Positions 57,362-64,000 of a DNA stretch of 64,000 bases are shown one piece after another (within the stretch, counting starts at the first letter, position 1; each line of letters opens with the position of its first letter). The stretch spans positions 1-64,000 of the forward strand of contig JACJZI010000014.1 in assembly GCA_020635655.1 (NCBI GenBank). The letters are read 5' to 3'. A program made the translations under genes and the position numbers. The notes under the pieces were generated by a model, which did not search any database, was not told where the DNA came from, and worked only from the letters and a program-made list of their open reading frames with translations. The stretch is from Flavobacteriales bacterium. Lineage in GTDB: Bacteria > Bacteroidota > Bacteroidia > Flavobacteriales_F > PHOS-HE28.

Positions 57362-59731
57362 TCAACGGATCACGAAGGGAAGGATCCGGTCCCTCCCCGC
57401 ATCACCGTCCAGCCTGAGGAAATACGTGCCTGCCGCCAGACCTGTCCGCAACCGCAGGGTGGTCTGTCCGTTCATCTCCTGGGAAAGGACCATCCTTCCT
57501 GTTGGTCCGTAGATCTCCAGGGCACCATGAAGAGGCACCTGGGACCGCACCTCGAACGTGCCGTCGTTGGGTACGGGCACGACCATCGGGTACTGTGCGG
57601 GCCGGTCAACCTCATTGACCTGGACCGGGCTGCCGGTCAATTCCAGATCGTCCAGCCCCGCCTCCACCACATGGCCGGGCGGAACATCGGCGGCCTCGGC
57701 GATCAGTCGCATCGTGGCCGTCGGTGCCAGGTGGTCGATCACATGCACCGACATGCTTTGCCAACTGGAAGCGCCGGGCGTGTTCGGACCCACGTCGTCC
57801 ACGAGCACCGTGTCGATGCCGTTGGTCAGATAGATATGCAGATAGTCGTTCGGTGATCCGTTCCCACCATCGTTCATGAACCAACGCTGATACACCACGG
57901 AGGGGTCGACCACGGTGGTCGCGTCGAAAACCGGCGAGATCAGCCGGGTAAGCCCGTCATCGATATCATCATCCCCGGCCTGACCACCACCGTTGCCGGT
58001 CACATAAGCTTCACCGCCACAATCCCCCGTCACATCGGACGCGGGGTTGCTCGCCGTGTTCCCGAGGTAGGTCCCGATCGGCAAGTCACGTTCCCACGCC
58101 CCCGTGGTGGCCGTCGTCGTCACCTGCCAGCCAAGATCGAACCGGAAGTCGTCCATGTAGCCTCGGTCCAAGGTGATGGTAAGCGGCAGGGTGTTCTGGT
58201 CGATGGTGGTCCCTGTTGAACAATAGGTCCGCCAGCCCCATTGCCCGGCACTGATGGCGTACGTATCCGAGAACATGGCGGGCAATTGGAACATCCCGTC
58301 CGCGTCGGCCACCACCAACAGGTCATAGTCCGTGCTTTGCAATTCCACCTGCGCGAACGGCACCGGATCGTTGGTGACGCTTTCGACCACCTGACCGGAC
58401 CAGGCGAACGCGGTGAGCGGAACGAGCGCCACGTCCAATTGGGTCAGCTGTCCGTTCTGCAGGACGACCCCGGAGATCGTCTGGTCCTCATAACCCGGCG
58501 CGGTCACCAGCACGTCATAGGAGCCTGCTGCATTGTATCCCGTCGCATAATGACCGTTCAGGGCGCTTTGCACATCCACCTGCAGTCCCACGATGGAGAC
58601 CTGTGCCTGGGCCACGGGGCTCGTGGTGACCTGGTCCGTTATGGTGCCCTCCAGCCAGCATGCATGGATGTATGTCGGTTGCATCACGTAGAGCCCGCCC
58701 TCGATGTCGGAGGAAATGATCAGACCGCTCGGCAGGTAGGGGTAAGTGCCCCATGCGCCATTGAAACCGTCACCGGATAGCGGCGAGTGGTCGTAGTGCG
58801 CCACCTCGACCACGTTCCCGGGACGGGTCGCGTCGTGCACCACTGTACCATAACGGTAGTAGCTGCTCACCAGGTAGCCGTTCAGATAGAACGTGTTGTG
58901 CGGGATGGTGCCCGACCCGGGGTCGCATTGGGTCTCGTCCAGTTCCTGGATATCGGTGGGATCACTGATGTCATAGCTGCCGATCTTGCCACCACTGACC
59001 TCGTCGGTCGTGAACACGTAATGATCGTCATTGGAGGGCCAACAATTGTGCGTGAAATGATCAGCGGTGCTCTGCGTGCCCATCACCACCGGGTTCTGCT
59101 TGTCCGAGACATCGATCAACGAAAAGAAGCCCTCGTAAACATGTGAGGCATAGAGGGTGTCACCGCGAGCCATGCCATCATGGATATACCATGTATCGAA
59201 ATCGCCGATCTCCACGGGGTTGTCCGGATCGGGGTTCAGGTCCAGGAATATGGCCCCACCATTGCCCCGGTTCGCACCGAAGATGTATGCGATCCCGTTC
59301 TCATCGATGTAGATGTCATGCGCGGACGTCCAGCCATTTCCCAGCCAATTGTGCGCAGGCAGGTTGGTGCTCTGCGGAAGTGGGCTCAGGTCGATGATCG
59401 CGAGCCCTCCTCCACCTTCCGTGGTCACATAGGCATGGTCGTTCCACACCTTCAGATCACGCCAGATGCTGCTGACACCCGGGTAGTAGAAGACCTCCTG
59501 GGGATCGGTCGGATCGGCCAGGCTCACCACGGAGACCCCGCCATCGTCCACCCCGACGAGCGCATATTCATTGCCGACCTGGTCCACATAGCCCCAGATA
59601 TCGCTGACCTCGCTGCCATGCAGGGCCTGATAGTCGAGATGCCCGACCAGGGACATGTTGAGCTGCGCGTATGCATGCCGGCCCATGAGGACCAGCAGGG
59701 CCAGGACGATGGAACGCATGTATCGGTTCAT
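57362..59731 (-). CDS. Choice-of-anchor-B family protein with T9SS type A signal
   Basis: 789 aa from the ATG at 59731, giving a signal peptide that ends near HAYAQ. Residues about 25-380 form LVIVD-like propeller repeats typical of choice-of-anchor-B proteins (VGVDDGGVSVVSLADPTDP, YVTTEGGGGLAIIDLSPL, LIDVSDKQNPVVMGTQ). Two carboxypeptidase-like domains follow (about 390-470 and 475-560), then a jellyroll-like region (about 570-700). The C-terminal ~75 residues are a type A T9SS sorting domain (VPVPNDGTFEVRS, YGPTGRMVL, GTYFLRLDG). It is probably displayed or released outside the cell. Confidence 0.88.
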   Translation of the reverse strand: MNRYMRSIVLALLVLMGRHAYAQLNMSLVGHLDYQALHGSEVSDIWGYVDQVGNEYALVGVDDGGVSVVSLADPTDPQEVFYYPGVSSIWRDLKVWNDHAYVTTEGGGGLAIIDLSPLPQSTNLPAHNWLGNGWTSAHDIYIDENGIAYIFGANRGNGGAIFLDLNPDPDNPVEIGDFDTWYIHDGMARGDTLYASHVYEGFFSLIDVSDKQNPVVMGTQSTADHFTHNCWPSNDDHYVFTTDEVSGGKIGSYDISDPTDIQELDETQCDPGSGTIPHNTFYLNGYLVSSYYRYGTVVHDATRPGNVVEVAHYDHSPLSGDGFNGAWGTYPYLPSGLIISSDIEGGLYVMQPTYIHACWLEGTITDQVTTSPVAQAQVSIVGLQVDVQSALNGHYATGYNAAGSYDVLVTAPGYEDQTISGVVLQNGQLTQLDVALVPLTAFAWSGQVVESVTNDPVPFAQVELQSTDYDLLVVADADGMFQLPAMFSDTYAISAGQWGWRTYCSTGTTIDQNTLPLTITLDRGYMDDFRFDLGWQVTTTATTGAWERDLPIGTYLGNTASNPASDVTGDCGGEAYVTGNGGGQAGDDDIDDGLTRLISPVFDATTVVDPSVVYQRWFMNDGGNGSPNDYLHIYLTNGIDTVLVDDVGPNTPGASSWQSMSVHVIDHLAPTATMRLIAEAADVPPGHVVEAGLDDLELTGSPVQVNEVDRPAQYPMVVPVPNDGTFEVRSQVPLHGALEIYGPTGRMVLSQEMNGQTTLRLRTGLAAGTYFLRLDGDAGRDRILPFVIR

Positions 59732-59881
59732 TGATCTTGGATCAGCACCCGGCAAGGTAGGGTGAACAACTTCGCTACCGGCGAAATGAAGGGGAACAAT
59801 TGCCCCACTATGGGAACTGCAAGACCGATCCCAGCGGGTCCCGGCTTGGCGGAATGGCCTATTTTTCGCCCACTCCCTACC

Positions 59882-60670
59882 ATGAAGGACATCCTCTGCC
59901 CCACCGACCTGACAGAACTTGGCACCATTGCCCTCGACCATGCCGTGCAGGTCGCGGAAGGGTTCGAGGCTTCGATCACGCTCCTCCATGTTTCCGGGAA
60001 GAACGAACAGGACGGCGCGGCCGCAGAGCATGTGCGCAAGGTCCTCGATGCCGAAGTGGAACGCGTGAAGGGCCGGGCATCGGCCAAGTACTTGATCATC
60101 AACGGGCATGCATTGCCTGCGATCGCGCATGAGGCCCAGCGGGACCATATGCTCATGGTCGCCGGGACACATGGCGCGCGCGGCCTTCGCCAGAACCTGT
60201 TCGGTGCGGATATCCTGGGGCTGGTGCGCCACGCCGGGATCCCCTCGCTCGTGGTGCAACACGGTGCCCCGGTGCGTCCCTTCGATCGCATCGTCATGCC
60301 CGTGACGGGACATACGGATATTGGAATGATGCTGGACACCGTCATCGCGCTGGCCAGGGTCTGGAACGCCGAAGTGGAGGTCTACCAGTTGGTGCGACCC
60401 GGTGGATCGCCCAGCGAGCGGTTGATGGAGAACAAGGTCAGGATGCTCGACAGCCTCGCCGAGGCCGGCGTGCGTCATCAGGAGGTGAACGAGCCGCCCA
60501 CGGTCTATTCGGTCGGATTCGCGCAACAGACCCTTCAACATGCCGCACAGGTCGGCGCAGGTCTCATCGCCATCATGGCCAAGGCGTCCGACGAGTACCG
60601 CTACATCGCCGATGCCGAAAAGGAACGGATGCTGACGAACGCGGCGCTGATCCCTGTGCTTTGCTGCTGA
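59882..60670 (+). CDS. Tandem-domain universal stress protein
   Basis: 262 aa from the ATG at 59882. Two UspA-like halves: residues 1-130 start MKDILCPTDLTELGTIALDHAV and contain MLMVAGTHGARGLRQNLFG, the ATP-binding-like G-x2-G motif; residues 135-262 start FDRIVMPVTGHTDIGMMLDTVIAL and contain LIAIMAKAS, without a clear G-x-G-x9-G. The first half may bind ATP and the second be structural. The domain pair is common in Bacteroidetes. TATTTTTCG lies about 12 nt before the start. Confidence 0.85.
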   Translation: MKDILCPTDLTELGTIALDHAVQVAEGFEASITLLHVSGKNEQDGAAAEHVRKVLDAEVERVKGRASAKYLIINGHALPAIAHEAQRDHMLMVAGTHGARGLRQNLFGADILGLVRHAGIPSLVVQHGAPVRPFDRIVMPVTGHTDIGMMLDTVIALARVWNAEVEVYQLVRPGGSPSERLMENKVRMLDSLAEAGVRHQEVNEPPTVYSVGFAQQTLQHAAQVGAGLIAIMAKASDEYRYIADAEKERMLTNAALIPVLCC

Positions 60671-60704
60671 TGGCTACGATCACCCGCCTTCCCCGCGGTG
60701 ATGG

Positions 60705-61574
60705 TCAGAAATGGAATTGGGCGCCAAGTGCTGCGGAATACTCGTAATAAAGGAAGTTCTGGCGGGCCCTGTCCTGGGAACCGCCGGTGGTGAGCACGCT
60801 GGGAAGATCGATCCAGCCCGCACGCGCCGTGATGCGGAGGAAGACATGCCGGAAGACCGTGACGTGCAGCCCCGCCTGCGCACCGATCCCGAACCCGGCC
60901 AGGTGGAACTTATTGTTGATGCCCTCCCCGAACAGTCGCACGTCAGAGCGGGGGATCACGGGTCCGGCATGCGCGCCTTCGAACGCATGCACCATGAACC
61001 GCCCATCGGTGCCGCACCAGAGCGGATCAAATCGGTCCAGGTCGATGCTCAACAGGTTCAGGCCGTCGCTGTGCTCGTACCGCAAAAGGTCCGGAGCGAC
61101 CTCCACCGGACCGTCGATATCGTCCCCTGCATACGTATCCGATCGTTCCGCGCTCACCTGGCCCGTCATGCGCACGGTCTGGCCCGGGGCCACGAAGTAC
61201 TTCATGTGGTCCAGTCCGAGAGACAGCGTGTAGCGTTCCCGGAACGACCAGCCCAACCGGTAGTTGTACTGCGGCACCCACATGGTGCTGGGCGAGAAGT
61301 AGGTCTTGGCGTCGAAGTCCACGGCACGGTCCGTCGCCCGGACGTCGTGGAGCGTGAACGAATAGCCGGGACCATTGAAATGGATGTCACTGGTGCCATA
61401 GCCCGCCCGGTTGTAGCCCCAATAAAGGAACAGTGAGCCCTTCGGCATGGGCGATCGCGGCCCGATGGCGACGACCGACAATGGCAGCCAAAGGGAAAGC
61501 AGGCCGATCGATCGAACGGTCGGTCGATCGATGAACGCGATCGCGTGGCGAATTGCAGCGGTCGTGCGCGTCAT
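60705..61574 (-). CDS. Outer-membrane beta-barrel protein, unrecognised
   Basis: 289 aa from the ATG at 61574 (MTRTTAAIRHAIAF). A hydrophobic segment at about 20-40 (RSIGLLSLWLPLSVVAI) may be a signal peptide with a long basic start. The rest alternates aromatic and polar residues as in small beta-barrels (SLFLYWGYNRAGYGTSDIHF, GSQDRARQNFLYYEYSAALG), and the protein ends QFHF with a terminal Phe, typical of outer-membrane barrels. I do not recognise the family. It is convergent with the Usp gene. Confidence 0.65.
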   Translation of the reverse strand: MTRTTAAIRHAIAFIDRPTVRSIGLLSLWLPLSVVAIGPRSPMPKGSLFLYWGYNRAGYGTSDIHFNGPGYSFTLHDVRATDRAVDFDAKTYFSPSTMWVPQYNYRLGWSFRERYTLSLGLDHMKYFVAPGQTVRMTGQVSAERSDTYAGDDIDGPVEVAPDLLRYEHSDGLNLLSIDLDRFDPLWCGTDGRFMVHAFEGAHAGPVIPRSDVRLFGEGINNKFHLAGFGIGAQAGLHVTVFRHVFLRITARAGWIDLPSVLTTGGSQDRARQNFLYYEYSAALGAQFHF

Positions 61575-61655
61575 GGGAACACCTGAAGGGCCGCATCCGG
61601 ATACGTTGGCACCCTTTCGGGGCCGGGATCGGCATCGTGCTTGCTTGCATGCGGC

Positions 61656-61778
61656 ATGCGCGACAGCAGCATGGAAGATGGATCCCGGCACACACGCAGG
61701 AGCCGCCTGATCTGGTGGCTCGCCCTGGCCGTGTCGCTCGGTGGTCTCATGGCCTTGTGCGCGATGAGCGGTTCCTGA
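61656..61778 (+). CDS. Possible small membrane protein
   Basis: 40 aa (or 35 from an ATG at 61671), ending just before the ParC stop on the other strand. A basic N-terminus (RHTRRSRL) is followed by one hydrophobic helix (IWWLALAVSLGGLMALCA). This is typical of small membrane proteins, but the evidence is only composition and an intact frame in a 213-bp gap. It may be spurious. Confidence 0.3.
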   Translation: MRDSSMEDGSRHTRRSRLIWWLALAVSLGGLMALCAMSGS

Positions 61779-61787
61779 CCATCGCGC

Positions 61788-64000
61788 TCAGTCCAAGCCG
61801 AGTTCGATCTGCTTGCCCGGTGAGTAGCCGATCAATGGGTCGTCCGGGTCACGATCGATATCATCCGACGCCTGCATCCGTTTGAACCGCTTCACCGGCG
61901 ACTCCTCCAGCCCTTCCATCTCGGGAGGGTCCAGGTTCCCGATCTCGTCCTCGCTGATCAACATGCCCTGCACCTCCTCCAACTCCGGGGTCATCGGCAC
62001 GAACACGGGATCGAGCAGTTCCAGGTCCTTCACCTTGTATGGGGTCAGACGATTGCCCAAGGCCTTCACGCCCTTGACCGCGATCAGCTCCTCCAGGTCG
62101 ACGACCTCCTCCGGTCGATCGTTGCTGCGCTTGTCGAAACCGATCCGCACATGCGGATGCGCGACCAGACTGTGCAATGCCAGCTTGCTGTCCGCGTGTT
62201 CGGTGATGAAGCGCACCGGGTCCCTGGCCGGTTCGGTCAGGAAGCGTTTCACCTGGTACTGCTGCTTCTCTCCCTCCCAATAGATCGCGGACAGCGCCGC
62301 CTTGGGATCCCATTTGACGACCGTGATCGCCTCGTCGGGGAAATGCGTGTTCAGCGAGAACGGGAACAGTTGATAGCTTCCCGAGGACAACACACAGAGC
62401 ACCCGATCATCTCCGGAAAAACGTCCCAGATAGCGGCCATGACCGGTGTCGTTCAGGCGACGGACCGTTTCATCGAACCAGATGGGGATGGCGCCGAGCG
62501 TACTGCCTCCGCGCTCCCTCTGTGTGATCTTCGCGACCATGTGCCGGGTGAGCAGGTTGCCCTTGCTGCTCCTCCCTTTCACGGCCAACTTGCCCAGGTC
62601 GATGTCGAATTTGGTCTTGCGCAGGTTGGGACGGGGGCGCAGCTGCACCTGCACCACTTCGGCCGCGCCATCCGGGTTGGCGGTGAAATAGACCACGTGC
62701 GAACCCGCCGTGCCGTTCGTGAGGTCGTACTCCTTGTCGCGCGTGATGCCGGTGACCGCGAACCGCTTCATGAAGTAGGCGCCCTTGGTACCGTCCTGGT
62801 AGATCAAGTGATAGATCGTGCGGTCGTCCCCCTTTTTCCAAACACCGGCATGCAGGATGCCCTTGCCCACGAACTTCTTGTCGGCCACCTTGGTCACCAC
62901 CATGGTCCCGTTGTCGCGGAAGACGATGATGTCATCGATATCGGAGCACTCATCGACCTGCTCGAAGTTGCGGAGCCCCCACCCGATGAAGCCTTCCGCC
63001 CTGTCCACATAGAGCTTGCGGTTGGCCACGGCCACCTTGGTCGCCACGATGGTGTCGAACGTGCGCAGTTCGGTCCTGCGCTCCCGGCCGGCACCGTACT
63101 TCTTCTTCAGCTCCTTGAAGTAGTCCACCGCGTGGTCCACGAGGTGGTCCAGCTTGTGGCGCACCTCGGCCAGCTGGTCCTCCAGGCCCTTGATGTGCGC
63201 GTCGGCACGGAAGCTGTCGAACTTGCTGATGCGCTTGATCTTGATCTCGGTGAGCCGCACCACGTCCTCGTCGGTCACGGCCCGCTTCAGCATCTGGACG
63301 TGCGGCCTGAGGCCCTTGTGGATGAAGGCGATGACCTCCTCCCAGGTCTCGGCCTCCTCGATGCGCCGATACACCTTCTTCTCGATGAAGATCCGCTCCA
63401 GCGAACTGAAATGCCACTGTTCCTCGAGCTCGTCCCTGCGGATCTCCAGCTCGGTCCGGAGCAGGTCCAGCGTGTGCTGGGTGCTGATCTTGAGCAGTTC
63501 GTTCACGCTGACGAAGCGCGGCCTCTCCAGACCGTCCTCGCCGATCTCGATCACGGTGGCGTTCGGTGCGATGCTCAGTTCGCAGTCGCTGAACGCATAG
63601 AGCGCATCGATCGTGGTGTCGGGTGACACGCCCGCGGGCAGGTGGATGATGATCTCCGCGTTCTCGGCGGTATTGTCCTCGATGTGCCGGACCTTCAGCT
63701 TGCCCTTGTCGTTGGCCTTGATGATGCTCTCGATCAGGCCGGTCGTCGTGGTACCGAAAGGCACTTCCGTGATCACCAGCGTCCGGTTGTCCTCCTTGCG
63801 GATCCGGGCGCGCACCCGCACGCGACCGCCACGCTGCCCCTCGTTGTACTGCTCGACGTCGGCCATGCCTCCCGTCGGGAAGTCGGGCAACACCTGCGCA
63901 CGCTTTCCCCGAAGCACGGCGATGCTCGCGTCGATCAGCTCGTTGAAGTTGTGCGGGAGCACCTTGCAGCTCAGGCCGACGGCGATCCCCTCGCCGCCCT
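61788..64000 (-). CDS. parC: DNA topoisomerase IV subunit A, C-terminal part
   Basis: The gene runs off the window edge, so the N-terminal breakage-reunion region with the active Tyr lies outside. The visible 737 codons start in GGEGIAVGLSCKVLPHNFNELIDASI, the conserved region after the active site. They continue through the tower and coiled-coil (LKTKIKRISKFDSFRADAHI-like) and a divergent C-terminal domain of beta-pinwheel type (FTANPDGAAEVVQVQLRP). KVLPHNF with this C-terminus matches Bacteroidetes ParC rather than GyrA, though annotators often use a combined name. It decatenates daughter chromosomes with ParE, not in the window. Confidence 0.88.
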   Translation of the reverse strand, partial: GGEGIAVGLSCKVLPHNFNELIDASIAVLRGKRAQVLPDFPTGGMADVEQYNEGQRGGRVRVRARIRKEDNRTLVITEVPFGTTTTGLIESIIKANDKGKLKVRHIEDNTAENAEIIIHLPAGVSPDTTIDALYAFSDCELSIAPNATVIEIGEDGLERPRFVSVNELLKISTQHTLDLLRTELEIRRDELEEQWHFSSLERIFIEKKVYRRIEEAETWEEVIAFIHKGLRPHVQMLKRAVTDEDVVRLTEIKIKRISKFDSFRADAHIKGLEDQLAEVRHKLDHLVDHAVDYFKELKKKYGAGRERRTELRTFDTIVATKVAVANRKLYVDRAEGFIGWGLRNFEQVDECSDIDDIIVFRDNGTMVVTKVADKKFVGKGILHAGVWKKGDDRTIYHLIYQDGTKGAYFMKRFAVTGITRDKEYDLTNGTAGSHVVYFTANPDGAAEVVQVQLRPRPNLRKTKFDIDLGKLAVKGRSSKGNLLTRHMVAKITQRERGGSTLGAIPIWFDETVRRLNDTGHGRYLGRFSGDDRVLCVLSSGSYQLFPFSLNTHFPDEAITVVKWDPKAALSAIYWEGEKQQYQVKRFLTEPARDPVRFITEHADSKLALHSLVAHPHVRIGFDKRSNDRPEEVVDLEELIAVKGVKALGNRLTPYKVKDLELLDPVFVPMTPELEEVQGMLISEDEIGNLDPPEMEGLEESPVKRFKRMQASDDIDRDPDDPLIGYSPGKQIELGLD

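Noticed and set aside
59732..60541. Extension of the choice-of-anchor-B frame to 1059 codons
   Set aside because: The extra N-terminal part is antisense to the universal stress protein gene. The ATG at 59731 gives a signal peptide, so the longer form is a shadow.

Overview
The window is a gene-dense, roughly 60% GC chromosomal segment of a Bacteroidota bacterium, most likely a high-GC member of or near the Flavobacteriales. The evidence is type IX secretion (T9SS) C-terminal domains of both classes, a Bacteroidetes-type ECF sigma/FecR/STN locus, a TonB-dependent receptor with an N-terminal carboxypeptidase-like domain, the Bat (aerotolerance) genes, a TamB homologue divergent from tsaD, and promoters of the Bacteroidetes type (TAnnTTTG). 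No prophage, insertion sequence, CRISPR array or rRNA gene was seen. No gap between genes exceeds 300 bp.

Layout. 1-1573: end of batD and batE. 1582-9842: secreted parallel beta-helix protein, tRNA-Arg, YdjM-like membrane hydrolase, ClsB-like phospholipase D, T9SS-sorted Ig-like protein. 10085-12395: tRNA-Ser, tRNA-Pro, thiolase, NlpC/P60 peptidase. 12417-28327: a cell-envelope block, mostly on the minus strand, with a TonB-dependent receptor, a sigma/FecR/STN-repeat signalling locus and two giant paralogous T9SS proteins (1459 and 1670 aa). 28585-35434: ClpB, SixA-like phosphatase, J-domain membrane protein, IlvE and two unrecognised proteins. 35545-40671: RecQ, Mpg glycosylase, Fmt, HU, TrmH and a Lys/Ala-rich histone H1-like protein. 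40741-44626: PdxH, YqgE/AlgH, class IV aminotransferase, GmhB, rhomboid, NTF2-like lipoprotein, tRNA-Met. 44734-50842: H1-tail/START fusion, LptF/G permease, two glycosyltransferases, RibBA. 50836-64000: TamB, TsaD, TPR protein, choice-of-anchor-B T9SS protein, universal stress protein, outer-membrane protein, and the C-terminal part of ParC.

Functionally the window mixes housekeeping (DNA repair and topology, formyl-Met-tRNA, tRNA modification, PLP, FMN and riboflavin) with envelope biogenesis (LptF/G, TamB, glycosyltransferases, GmhB) and T9SS export. The observations most worth follow-up are: a sigma/FecR locus whose STN protein ends in a ~20-aa GxN repeat array instead of a TonB receptor barrel; a START-like domain fused to a long histone H1-like tail; and recurrent TAYCTTYG promoter elements lying 5-50 bp before start codons, which imply short or absent leaders. 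Two further observations are a ~225-aa internal duplication separating the two giant paralogues and a tandem dockerin-like C-terminus on the beta-helix protein.

All functional calls rest on motif and family recognition by eye. No database search was run.
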